A stretch of DNA of 64,000 nucleotides from Mactra quadrangularis. Taxonomy: Eukaryota > Mollusca > Bivalvia > Venerida > Mactridae. Below the pieces are notes generated by a model. The model was not told where the DNA came from. It was given only the letters and a program-made list of their open reading frames with translations, and made no database searches. Positions within the stretch are counted from its first letter, which is position 1. Each line of letters begins with the position of its first letter. The stretch covers positions 28,439,399 through 28,503,398 of the forward strand of contig CM046311.1 in assembly GCA_025267735.1 (NCBI GenBank). The letters run 5' to 3'. Both the position numbers and the translations under genes were made by a program. Shown here in pieces: positions 9,830 to 21,094 of the stretch.

Positions 9830-11320
9830 AGTCAATAGAGCCGTCCCATCAGTACTGTCAGTAGAGCCGTCCCATCAGTACTGTCAGTAGAGCCGTCCCA
9901 TCAGTACTGTCAGTAGAGCCGTCCCATCAGTACTGTCGGTAGAGCCGTCCCATCAGTACTGCCAGTAAAGCTGTCCCATCAGTACTGTCAGTAAAGCCGT
10001 CCCATTAGTACTGTCAGTAGAGCCGTCCCATCAGTACTGTCAGTAGAGCCGTCCCATCAGTACTGTCAGTAGAGCCGTCCCATCAGTACTGCCAGTAAAG
10101 CTGTCCCATCAGTACTGTCAGTAAAGCCGTCCCATTAGTACTGTCAGTAGAGCCGTCCCACCAGTACGGTCAGTAGAGCCGTCCCATCAGTACTGTCAGT
10201 AGAGCCGTCCCATCAGTACTGTCAGTAAAGCCGTCCCATCAGTAATGTCAGTAAAGCTGTCCCATCAGTACTGTCAGTAGGACCGTCCCATCAGTACTGT
10301 GAGTAGGGCCGTCCCATCAGTAGTGTCAGTAGAGCCGTCCCATCAGTACTGTCAGTAGGGCCGTCCCATCAGTACTGTCAGTAGAGCCATCCCATCAGTA
10401 CTGTCAGTAGAGCAGCCCCATTAGTACTGTCAGTAGAGCCGTCCCATCATTACTGTCAGTAGAGCCGTCCCATCAGTACTGTCAGTAGAGCCGTCCAATC
10501 AGTACTGTCAGTAAAGATGTCCCATCAGTACTGTCAGTAGGGCCGTCCCATCAGTACTGTCAGTAGGGCCGTCCCATCAGTACTGTCAGTAGAGCCTTCC
10601 CATCAGTACTGTCAGTAGGGCCGTCCCATCAGTACTGTCAGTAGGGCCGTCCCATCAGTACTGTCAGTAAAGCCGTCCCATCAGTACTGTCAGTAGAGAC
10701 GTCCCGTCTGTACTGTCAGTAAAGCTGTCCAATCAGTACTGTCAGTAAAGCCGTCCCATCAGTACTGTCAGTAGAGCCGTTCCATCAGTACTGTCAGTAG
10801 GGCCGTCCCATCAGTATTATCAGTAGGGCCGTCCCATCAGTACCGTCAGTAAAGCCGTCCCATCAGTACTGTCAGTAAAGCCGTCCCATCAGTACTGTCA
10901 GTAGAGCTGTCCCATCAGTACTGTCAGTAGAGTTGTCCCTTCAGTACTGTAAGTAGAGCTGTCACATCAGTTCTGTCAGTAGAGCCGTCCCATCAGTACT
11001 GTCAGTAAAGCCGTCCCATCAGTACTGTCAGTAGAGCCGTCCAATCAGTACTGTCAGTAAAGCCGTCCCATCAGTACTGTCAGAAAAGCCGACCCATTAG
11101 TACTGTCAGTAAAGCCGTCGCATTAGTACTGTCATTAGAGCCGTCCTATCAGTACTGTCAGTAGAGCCGTCCCATCAGTACTGTCAGTAGAGCCGTCCCA
11201 TTAGTCCTGTCAGTAGAGCCGTCCCATCAGTACTGTCAGTAAAGCCGTCCCATTAGTACTGTCAGTAAAGCCGTCCCATTAGTACTGTCATAAGAGCCGT
11301 CCCATCAGTACTGTCAGTAC
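9830..11320 (+). repeat. 26-bp minisatellite, array 1, about 57 units
   Basis: The unit contains AGAGCCGTCCCATCAGTACT then GTCAGT. Common variants are AAAGCCGT, GGGCCGT and CCCATTAG. Every unit carries the self-complementary 8-mer CAGTACTG. Multi-unit blocks recur at multiples of 26 bp: the block with TGCCAGTAAAGCTGTCC appears twice, 130 bp apart. The last roughly 130 bp and the following spacer match the end of array 2. Confidence 0.95.
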
Positions 11321-11620
11321 TTTGATTTTGTAATGGAGGTATTTAATAACAGTTTCCAGAATATCTGGCGTAAGAAATAAAAACTGTAAACACTAACCTT
11401 AAATTAAGTCTACGGGGCTCATGAATAAAGTCCTTGTAGCCTGTATCAATGACTAACTTGTATAATAAACAAGAACAGCTGTAGAAGCATTTCCAAAAAT
11501 GCTTGAAATCGCCGTTAAGTCGTGTATGACATCTTATCCTATAGTACCACATTCAAACAGTATGTGTCAGCGTTTTAAAGTGTTCCCTGTATATTTATAG
11601 AGTTCCTTGAATTAAGCCGT
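11321..11620 (+). repeat. Duplicated spacer, copy 1
   Basis: This is about 300 bp, nearly identical to 12836-13135 at an offset of exactly 1515 bp, with only a few single-base differences. It contains the palindrome AGCATTTCCAAAAATGCT. A short open frame occurs identically in both copies on the minus strand, but it follows from the duplication and has no coding signal. Confidence 0.9.
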
Positions 11621-12835
11621 CCCATCAGTACTGTCAGTAAAGCCGTCCCTCAGTACTGTCAGTAGAGCCGTCCAATCAGTACTGTCAGTAGTGCCGTCAA
11701 ATCAGTACAGTCAGTAGAGCCGTCCCATCAGTTCTGTCAGTAGGGCCGTCCCATCAGTACTGTCAGTAGAGCCGTCCCATTAGTACTGTCAGTAGAGCCG
11801 TCCAATCAGTACTGTCAGTAGAGCCGTCCAATTAGTACTGTCAGTAGAGCCGTCCAATCAGTACTGTCAGTAGAGCCGTCCAATCAGTACTGTCAGTAGA
11901 GCCGTCCAATCAGTACTGTCAGTAGGGCCGTCCAATCAGTACTGTCAGTAGAGCCGTCCAATCAGTACTGTCAGTAGAGCCGTCCAATCAGTACTGTCAG
12001 TAGGGCTGTCCAATCACTACTGTCAGTAGGGCCGTCCAATCAGTACTGTCAGTAGAGCCGTCCAATCAGTACTGTCAGTAGAGCCGTCTCATCAGTACTG
12101 TCAGTAAAGCCGTCCCATTAGTACTGTCAGTAAAGCCGTCGCATTAGTACTGTCATTAGAGCCGTCCAATCAGTACTGTCAGTAGAGCCGTCCAATCAGT
12201 TCTGTCAGTAGAGCCGTCCCATCAGTACTGTCAGTAGAGCCGTCCCATCAGTTCTGTCAGTAGGGCCGTCCCATCAGTACTGTCAGTAGAGCCGTCCCAT
12301 TAGTACTGTCAGTAGAGCCGTCCCATTAGTACTGTCAGTAGAGCCGTCCAATCAGTACTGTCAGTAGAGCCGTCCAATCAGTACTGTCAGTAGGGCCGTC
12401 CAATCATTACTGTTAGTAGAGCCGTCTCATCAGTACTGTCAGTAAAGCCGTCCCATTAGTACTGTCAGTAAAGCCGTCGCATTAGTACTGTCATTAGAGC
12501 CGTCTCATCAGTACTGTCAGTAGAGCCGTCCAATCAGTACTGTCAGTAGGGCCGTCCAATCATTACTGTCAGTAGAGTCGTCCAATCAGTACTGTCAGTA
12601 GAGCCGTCCAATCAGTACTGTCAGTAAAGCCGTCGCATTAGTACTGTCATTAGAGCCGTCCCATCAGTACTGTCAGTAGAGCCGTCCCATCAGTCCTGTC
12701 AGTAGAGCCGTCCCATTAGTCCTGTCAGTAGAGCCGTCCTATCAGTACTGTCAGTAAAGCCGTCCCATTAGTACTGTCAGTAAAGCCGTCCCATTAGTAC
12801 TGTCATTAGAGCCGTCCCATCAGTACTGTCAGTAC
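11614..12835 (+). repeat. 26-bp minisatellite, array 2, about 47 units
   Basis: The unit is the same as in array 1, but the variant GTCCAATCAG dominates in its first half. A variant block with GCCGTCGCATTAGTACTGTC and ATTAGAGCC recurs at 12141, 12479 and 12635, at spacings of 13 and 6 units. This indicates higher-order amplification. Confidence 0.95.
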
Positions 12836-13135
12836 TTTGATTTTGTAATGGAGGTATTTAATAACAGTCTCCAGAATATCTGGCGTAAGAAATAAAAACT
12901 GTAAACACTAACCTTAAATTAAGTCTACGGGGCTCATGAATAAAGTCCTTGTAGCCTGTATCAATGACTAACTTGTATAATAAACAAGAACAGCTGTAGA
13001 AGCATTTCCAAAAATGCTTGAAATCGCCGTTAAGTCGTGTATGACATCTTATCCTATAGTACCACATTCAAGCAGTATGTGTCAGCGTTTTAAAGTGTTC
13101 CCTGTCTATTTATAGAGTTCATAGAATTAAGCCGT
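12836..13135 (+). repeat. Duplicated spacer, copy 2
   Basis: This is the near-identical partner of 11321-11620. After AAGCCGT, copy 1 continues into array 2, whereas this copy runs into unique sequence (GTTGATTCATGG). This copy may therefore hold the original junction, with the array expanded at that point in copy 1. Confidence 0.88.
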
Positions 13136-13420
13136 GTTGATTCATGGTGCGGAACCTTCCGGACAGATAAAATACATCGTATGAACAAGCGCTGTCCTTG
13201 ACACTTTCCAACTGTGCACGTGAAATATCTTTTTATTGTAGAATTTAGCCTTTTTCATGACTATTTGGTCACATAGAAACTATAATAAATCCATAAGCAC
13301 ACAGAAGTATTCGTTTTAAGAACATGTTCTGCCCAAATTCTGGCAGCTAATCAAACGTTCTCAATATGTATTAATAGACTTGCCCGAAGGTAGGGAAAAT
13401 AAGTTTGCAATTTTTCCAGA

Positions 13421-13673
13421 AATGCGAGTTTTAAAAAGAATAAACATGTTATAATTAGTTTTGCTTTTTTTCTAGTCTTACATTGCAACTTTTCGGAAAT
13501 TGGTACTCAATCATATATTGATAATGTTTTTTCTGGTTATACAAACGGGTAACCCGACAAAAACATTTTCACCATGTGACCTCAAATGCATCGTTTTGAT
13601 TGGCTTAAGACAACAGGTGTCGACTACAAAAGGCTCAAATCTTGATAATGTGTACATCGCCAGGAACGGCGAT
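13421..13673 (+). repeat. Dispersed repeat R1, copy 3 (longest single copy)
   Basis: The 5' part starts AATGCGAGTTTTAAAA and continues with CTTACATTGCAACTTTTC and GGTACTCAATCATATATTGA. The 3' part has CATGTGACCTCAAATGCATC and CTCAAATCTTGATAATG. It ends in the hairpin ATCGCC (13656-13661), loop AGGAAC, GGCGAT (13668-13673). It gives the full organisation of R1, about 250 bp. Confidence 0.68.
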
Positions 13674-13679
13674 AACTAT

Positions 13680-14760
13680 GAAGGTTAACTTTGTTTATGT
13701 CCTGTTATGTATTAGCAAATTGTAAAAGTTTAAGATCTCCAATTCTCTGGAACTATCGATATGCTGTCTTGTTGAACAAAAGAAGTTTTATAGTGAATAT
13801 AGTAAATTACATGTTAACCAATACTTTCCATATCCAAAAATATTATATTTTAGATAACGTGCTTTTGTAGGGCGACTGACCGATGGCGTGACGGCACGAA
13901 TCGCTCACCGTAATATTTGTTTCAGCCATTATTGCGATCAAAAGTAGAAGGGCGTGCCCAGACTTTAAATTAGCTTACATTTTATTGTGACAGTGACAAT
14001 ATGTTTTTTTTTCTCAAAAGGCATCTCGTATTTTTAATTTTAATTGGATGCCCAACTCTATTAATAATCAAAGCACTGGAGTGCTGGAGGAACGATGTCC
14101 TGAACTTATTTTTTTTGGTTAAAGAATATATAATCACGTATATTACCTGTTAAATAATGTATTATGTATCAATTAACAGAATTTACATAAAGGATAACAC
14201 TAGACTTCTCAAGTGGTTTGCTCATGGCAAGGTTTATCTTATTATATCAAACAAAATAAACCAGTTAAAGAATTAATTTTCATCAACACATTTTAAGGTC
14301 ATGTACAGCAGCCATCTCACCAAACCAAAGATTATTCTGGACTATTTTCTCTAACCACAAGGAGCTGACGACTTCTCATTTTTGGTAATCAATGGGTATT
14401 TTTTAACGAGATCGTTAAAATTTTAAAGATTTGGTGTGGAATGACAAGCTGGTTTTTTCCACAAAACATCGACTTTTAACAATTCATTTAAGGTTTTCCC
14501 CAAAGTACTAAGCTCTTTTGCATAAAGCTACATTCATATTTTTGTTCACGAAATTTAAGTCAAATTAACGTTTTGCACTTGCAATTTATTCACAATTAAA
14601 ATTACTCTAAGAATCGTCTATTTCCTATAAATATTTGCTTAAAATTCCGTACAAAATTATACATATTCATAAGTCACGTCGGTAAATATTTATTTATTTC
14701 GAGTAATAATGAATTTAAACAAGTGTTTCGACGTTTAAAAGTTGCAACATACGCATGTTA
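13680..14760. other. AT-rich intergenic, nothing recognised
   Basis: No open frame, RNA or repeat could be supported here. Confidence 0.5.
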
Positions 14761-14766
14761 TTTGAC

Positions 14767-14865
14767 TTCCGTAACTCAAGCCAACCCTGGCAGGGTTGTC
14801 TACAGTTACGGAACTTCCGTAACTCTAGAACCTGGGTCTAGAGTTACGGTACCGTAACTCTAGCC
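14767..14865. repeat. Two adjacent hairpins sharing CCGTAACT ends
   Basis: In the first hairpin TTCCGTAACT pairs with AGTTACGGAA, with an inner stem AACCCTG/CAGGGTT. In the second a 13-bp perfect stem, CCGTAACTCTAGA (14817-14829) and TCTAGAGTTACGG (14837-14849), encloses a 7-nt loop. A third CCGTAACTCTAG follows at once. The arrangement suggests a palindrome-rich insertion. Confidence 0.65.
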
Positions 14866-15319
14866 ACTGCCTTATTTGTAACGTTGACTTCATGTTTTAG
14901 ATATGCACAGAACGGTGCGCACAAAAACTACCAAAATCGTCCTTAATGTATTGACATAAGTATCATAATATAATACGATCATTTAATATTGTTTATTACT
15001 ATCGAATGATGTAATTATGCTACGCATATAACAGGCATTGTCAAAAACATCGTAGGCCCTTTTTACTCCGACAAGTAATCATTGCAGTTGTCACGGGTTG
15101 AGTTGTCTACGGGTTGAGTGTCCCGTCTCCATTGCAAAATTTGTATGTCCTGAGAGTAACCTCCCTTTTCCTGAAGAGTTTTAAGAACGACAACACAAGC
15201 CAGCGTTGTATTACATTTAAATGAGATGTTAATGAGTTTCACGCTTGAACTACGCCTCTTTGTCTATGTTGAAAATTGTTGAAGCGTGAAAAGAGTAATC
15301 TTATACTTTCTTGTTACCA

Positions 15320-15347
15320 TTGGAACGATGTTAAAACATCGTTCCAA
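15320..15347. repeat. Perfect 13-bp-arm palindrome
   Basis: TTGGAACGATGTT and AACATCGTTCCAA flank two A residues. A related 39-bp segment at 43511-43549 keeps the right arm (AACATCGTTCCAAAA) but has a mutated left arm. The pair are dispersed copies of one short element. Confidence 0.65.
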
Positions 15348-15359
15348 AAATTACTTGAG

Positions 15360-16140
15360 CTTTGATAAAAACTAGGTGACGACGAATTATGTTTCAGTAT
15401 CAGATTGTATAGAAAAAAATGTGTATATAACAGTGTCATATAAAATTACCTTAACACTTGTAAATAAGCCATTTCTTTTTAAAAAATGACATTAGATCTT
15501 ATTTCAGATGTATTTACACATAAGGATAGTTTTAATTACATTGTACATTTTTTAGAGGAGTGGTGATACTTTATACATTGTACATCTGTTATCTTAAGGT
15601 TTTTTTATTTCTCAAGTGTTGGTAAAAACAAATCATTCATTTACAAAGTGTTAAGGTAACTATTAATGGCACTGTATAAGAAGGAATTCACTTTATTCGC
15701 AGTAAAGCACTTTTGCTCGATGAAATACAAATCACTTGTCAAAAACTTTTGTAACCTTACTTATTTTTTTAATTAGACAAACAAACTAACAATTTTATTA
15801 CCACTTTTTTCTTTTTTGTCGCTAATTAAAAAATGAGAGTTATTACTATTTATAAAAATAGAAAACACCTCCTATATAATTTACGATGGGAAAAAGTACC
15901 AGGCTGATTCGGGTACACCCGGACTTTTTATCAACAAAAATCTAAATTGAATAGAATGCTCAAGTTACAAATCATACATTATGTTGTCAGTTTGCGATGT
16001 GACAATTTTGAAATTGGACATGAATAAATTATACATTAAACACAACATTATTTAAATAAGGAGCGTATCTTATAACATTGAATTCACTACTCATTTGTAC
16101 TCACTAACAATTAATTTTGTTTAACGTAATAACAATCGGT
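15360..16140. other. AT-rich intergenic, nothing recognised
   Basis: Stop codons are dense in all frames and no structure was seen beyond simple A/T runs. Confidence 0.5.
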
Positions 16141-16147
16141 TTTAGTA

Positions 16148-16340
16148 GGAGCAGCAGTCCAGTGGTAGGACACGCGCTTAGGGATCGAGAGGTACTGGGT
16201 ACAAATCCCACTATGGACACTGCTAATTACCTTGAGCAAGAAATCTACATGCGATTGCTTCACTCCACCCAGGTGTAAATGGGCACTTGTTGGGGTCATG
16301 CACTCTATGCTGTGGCTGCAATCTGTGTCGTATATAATAT
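16148..16340 (+). mobile_element. SINE family A, plus-strand copy
   Basis: The tRNA-like head has an A-box-like AGTCCAGTGGTAGGACACG and a B-box-like GGGTACAAATCCCAC. The conserved body has CACTCCACCCAGGTGTAAAT. Other copies lie at 21862 (plus) and at 29158, 40922 and 60245 (minus). The conserved non-tRNA body recalls the central domains of animal SINE superfamilies, but the exact family was not determined. Confidence 0.72.
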
Positions 16341-17492
16341 AAACAGTTGGTGTGTGACATGATGTTCAGGGAAGTTATTGTCAAGAGTCGACTGAATAGT
16401 GATACTAAAAGTAGACTTCAAAACCTTGAAATAACTTTAAGCTTTTTAGCTAGATTGAATTGAAGCATTCGGAAAACGTCGATCATTTATTAAAAGAATA
16501 ATCTCGGAATGAATCGTAGGTATGGGGGGTTACTTTTACTAGGTATTGTACAAGTTATTTGTCGATAGGGACTTCAGTGAATTTTGTTTAAGCGCTGCAT
16601 GAAGTAAATTTATAGTTGAATTTCATTGTATTAAATTATGTAGATGTTCTGCCAACTTGGATTCAACATATTTGTATTATTGAAAGTGATGATAAAATAG
16701 GTGATTTAAATATTAGAATATGGAAAAGGTAATATGATTAATGAACTACCGGTAGGCTATCATATTGAACAAAAGAGATTGAATATTGAGTTCATGTATA
16801 GTGAATTCCGTGTTCAATGATTCATTCAATATTCAAATAATAGGGTGTTTCAAGCATATTTACTATGTATTATACATAAAGCCCTTAAGATCATCACCAG
16901 AAAATAAATTTCGAGCAACAGTCTTGTTTTTTTTTACAAAGTTTCGATGCAACCAATATCCTTAATGTATTGCCGTCCGAAACTCATCATCAAAAAAACC
17001 CGCCATCATGAATCATTAAGAACATTTCATCAATAATCCGTGTGCAAATGATGGCTTTTGTTTGTGGCAAGTGGCAAATATACTAAATGTGAATATTTTA
17101 TCGAATAGAAGGTCTAAAATTCCAGTACATGTACTCAAGCTTGAAACCATTGGTTTACGAATGCGTCCTTGTCGATGTCATTTAAATTTAAAATTACTAT
17201 TCTGGAAATCAGATTAACACTCGATCAGCACATTTCGCAAATCCTAACTGGTGTGTGTGTTCTATGATGTCACTTGTCGTAGCTGATGTCTCATTAACGA
17301 TTTGATTAATTCAAAATGTGGATAGAAAAATAGTTAAGCAAAGATGTATCACTAAATGGTTCATTAAAAAAGCCATTAAAATGTTAACATTAAGTGATTA
17401 CAAAATAGCCCTTATATGTTAATTTAGAAATAAATTGGTACAGAAACCAAATTTGGTACAAATACAAAATGTGAAAATGTGCAACAAATTAA

Positions 17493-17795
17493 AACTGGGT
17501 CGGTGGTGCAATTGGTAGCTAGCAGGATTTGGAATCTGGTGTCCCGAGAGCGTACGGGTTCCAATCTCATCCGGAGAGGTTATACCCTTCCATGAAAGTT
17601 TGACAATAATGTCAATTTTCCTACATTAAAAAGGTATATGGAGAAGTTTCCGGCCATGTAGAAAGGTAGGTGAGTACTGGTTATAGACAAGGGTCCAGGA
17701 AAGCTAGGTTAGGTGCGCTGAACGCCGTAAAATAACCAAAATGTCTTGACGGCGCTAAACCTGGTATAAATAACATAAATAAATAAAAGTCTGAT
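17493..17795 (+). mobile_element. SINE family C, near full length
   Basis: The head has GGTGGTGCAATTGGTAGCTA (A-box region) and GGGTTCCAATC (degraded B box). The body has CATGAAAGTTTGACAATAAT, AGTTTCCGGCC, GGTGAGTACTGGTTATAGAC and GGTGCGCTGAACGCCGTAAA. The tail has GACGGCGCTAAACC then ATAAATAAATAAA. Copies lie at 24486 (plus), 29990 and 38135 (minus) and 59395 (plus, interrupted). Confidence 0.78.
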
Positions 17796-17972
17796 ATGAC
17801 CAAACGTTACAAATACAGTGTATAATATGATATCAGTTTTCAGTGTGAAGCGAAATTCTGCCCTAACACTAATACTAAATCAACGGGATGCCATTAAATG
17901 TCGTTCAGAGGAAGTGTACATTAGATATTATGTAAATGAGATTGGAGTAGTGTAACAATTTTTCTTTTCCAT

Positions 17973-18050
17973 AGACACGGTGGCAACACACGTGACTGTG
18001 ACATCACCAATGATACGGTTTCAAGAACAGTGAGCAACCAACCACGACCC
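17973..18050 (+). repeat. Fragment of a GACATC-ended dispersed repeat
   Basis: CACGGTGGCAACACACGTGA then CTGTGACATCACCAAT resembles both ends of the foldback at 26228-26455. Confidence 0.4.
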
Positions 18051-18630
18051 AGCGTTATAAAGAGCTTCTAGTATTATAATTCTTATCAGATTTCCGTGAT
18101 ACCTAGACGAAACTGAGCAGAAAAGTGTTTACTTTTTGCCGCGCATCACATCACCAAGCCAGTGTTATCTTTTTTTGCAAACATCCTGGAAAATTAACAA
18201 CAGTTTCCCTATTTAAGAAAGGGCAATGACTTATCACAGCAGTCAAGGCGAAGTGTTCATTGTTTCATTCTTGAAGCCGTTGCATTTTAGTTACGTTATA
18301 GATGAGCAAACATATGAAATAGCATGAAATAGGAAAGAGAGATAAATGTTACATAAATCATTCAAGTAAGAAAACTAGATTATTCCCCTTGTTAAAATGT
18401 ATTAACGATTATAACTGGTAATAGTGAAATTAGTAATACAATTGAATAAAACACATACAAAAACACGACAGATATAAAAATTCATTACAAATTCACAAAC
18501 CTTAAACTTCGTGTTGAAAAAGTACGTACGCGTTTTAGTCTAACCTTCATGGTACATTGTAGCCCACATGATTATCTGAGAATAATGTGTAGAGCAGTAA
18601 AAACCGAAAAGTTTCGCATGCAGAGAAAAT

Positions 18631-18877
18631 CAAAGTACTGAACGTACTGTTGGAAGGAATTTTTGAACGATTTTAGGAGTCCAAAGTTACTATTTCGATA
18701 TCCATCATCACATCTCTATCATTCATAATCGAATGTGTTCATATTTCATTTTACATGCATATTATGCTACTGATCGAGAAGTTGTACGTTTTGATTCATG
18801 GGTAGGTCATACTTTCGTGGAGCTATGCCATGAAAAAATTTCTACGGTCATTCTCCCTCCTACCACTGATTCTAAAT
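18631..18877 (+). repeat. Chimeric dispersed repeat with SINE-B body, copy 2
   Basis: This is the partner of 4757-5003. SINE-B-like sequence continues weakly to about 19010 (CAGGAACAGG, CAATGTGTTGCC, GAGTTAAGGCCACAACAA), so this copy keeps the degraded SINE tail. Confidence 0.6.
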
Positions 18878-19790
18878 GAATTTAATACGGCAGTGTTCAG
18901 TCACTGAATTGCATATAGTAGTAATCCAGAGATTGAGTCTTTTCAGGAACAGGTGGATTGCTGGTCACGATGTAACCTAAACAATGTGTTGCCATTGAGT
19001 TAAGGCCACAACAAATTGATCACATGTTCTATGTATTTTGTTCTAAAGAATTGAGCTAAAAAGCAATTAAATTCTTTTTCCATATTTTTAATTTTGAGAA
19101 TTTATGCTAATGTCTAATAGTATCACAAGAATTAAATCAAGCCTAATATGTTATTTTGGGACATCAAAATTGTAGGAAATTCAATGTATTTTTTTTCCCT
19201 GTCCTATCTGCTCTCTATGGACCAATCTTCATATTTAACACTACAAAGACACGTATGACGTCACACATCAAGATAAGGTGTGTAGAGTGAGTAAATGTTC
19301 AGTTAACGGTCTAAGAGAGAGTGCAGTTATCATATTTCTGAACAATGGATTGTGGCATTGTAATTTCTAATGCCGTGTGTTAGCAAGAATACATTACTGC
19401 TTTATCGTAACAGTGAAATTTTCTGATTTATTTTGCTATTTAGAAGTCAAATTTTTAATTTTTTGTTCAATTTCTACTTGGTCTAGTGTGAAAACTTCTG
19501 ATTTTCCGAAATTTATTATGCGTCAATTTCAAGGTGCGGACGCTTTTTTATTTTTTTGATTTTATGGTGCAAGAAATCAGACGAACATAACGGTTAATTT
19601 GTTGCGGTCTATTAAAAAAAAACAAAAAAAAAACATATATGATACTCGCTCTGCGCTGTCACTGAACCTCTACGGACACCCATCCAAAGATTAACCTTAC
19701 ATTTCGTTACTTAACTTCGAAAAATGTCTAGCGCTCTACGCTCTCAAAGCAAAGCCCTGCTGAAATAAACGCTCGTTAAAATTGTATATA

Positions 19791-21094
19791 TATGTTACAG
19801 GAATGTGTGTAATCAGGGATTTCATGAAATCCCTGAAATTTAGGGATTTCATGTAATCCCCAACCATATAATATTCTGTCAGGGAATACATGTAAACCCT
19901 GAAATTTTCTAGGGATTTCACGTATTCCCTAAATTTTTTTCCAATTTTTACACATAATCCCTGACCACAAAATTATCATGATTTAAATGTAAAAAATGAT
20001 TCATTGTGCTGTAAGGTTTTACTTATTAGATTTTTTCACTGTTATGCATTGATACTTTTGTTATGTGAATGCAATTATAGTATTATAGCTTGGATTTTCA
20101 AAGAAATTGTATAAACCTATTTGTTCGTGAATTACGTGAATTCCCTAACTTGGTAAGGGATTACGTGAAATCCCTGGTTACACACATTCCCTGAAACATA
20201 ATTAGGTTAATATATTATTATTATACTGTTCTATGCTTGCGTCATATGTCTTGTACTCATATAAATTACCCATCAAAAGTTTGAAGACATTTTAACTTTG
20301 CAGGCCTACTGAATAGCTTTTGTTCAAAATTTGATAATTGTTTATATTGAAATGCTTTCTAGTTTTGCTTCATTCTTCGGTTATTATTGTAATTATAACT
20401 GAGACTACAAAGATAAAAACCATGTTATGGAAAATAATAACAATAAACATAGTTTTGCAGGTTTAGGATGTCAGATGCTGAATCTTATAAATGTGTGTAG
20501 AAAGTTGCATTCATGTTATTTGTTTATATTTCATCACATACCATACTTGAATATATTAAAATAATGATTCTACAAACATAATCATCAAAATTCGAGAATT
20601 GTAGTAAGTTTCTTTGGTCGCCCAACTTTTGGTGGGTACTGCATTTGCGTTTTTCTATAGGTCTTATTTTTCAGCACTGAATATTTGTCAGGGTTGTTTA
20701 CTTTGCTCTTTTATAAATATTTTAAATAAATTTAAATTGTAGTACAGACAATTATTGAATTTTTTAACTCAAGTCATAAGTTGTTATTATAATAATTGTT
20801 ATAAAAACAAAGATGACATTTGCATAAAAAAATTGCTGAAATAAGTAAAGTGTTTTAGTTGTCTACTTAAAGACATTGAATGTAAGAATTTCATCGCTGA
20901 TTCAACATGATCTGTATCAGTAATCGAGTCAGGGAATTTGTGTAAAAATGAATAAATATTTTAGGGATTTCATGTAATCCCTAGTGAAATCAGGAATTTC
21001 ACGTATTCCCTAAAATCACCAGGGATTACATGAATTCCCTGAATTGGTTAGGGATTACGTGAAATCCCTGGTTACACACATTCCCTGTAACATA
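19791..21094. mobile_element. Foldback element built of quasi-palindromic 22-mers
   Basis: The terminal inverted repeats are TATGTTACAGGAATGTGTG at the left and, in reverse complement at the right, TATGTTACAGGGAATGTGTG. About ten copies of a self-complementary motif of the form AGGGATTWCAYGTAATCCCT lie in two clusters, at 19813-19950 with 20125-20180, and at 20930-21070. The first, starting CAGGGATTTCA at 19814, is a perfect 22-bp palindrome. A complete internal copy of the right end lies at 20150-20200, so the element is composite or has nested. The interior (20200-20930) is AT-rich with no coding frame. A non-autonomous DNA transposon is likely, with superfamily unassigned. Confidence 0.7.

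Noticed and set aside
9830..12835. CRISPR-like array
   Set aside because: The 26-bp units are contiguous with no unique spacers, in a eukaryotic context. It is a minisatellite.
11343..13067. Identical 69-codon minus-strand frames in the two minisatellite spacers
   Set aside because: Their identity follows from the recent 1515-bp duplication. There is no signal, domain or codon pattern to support coding.
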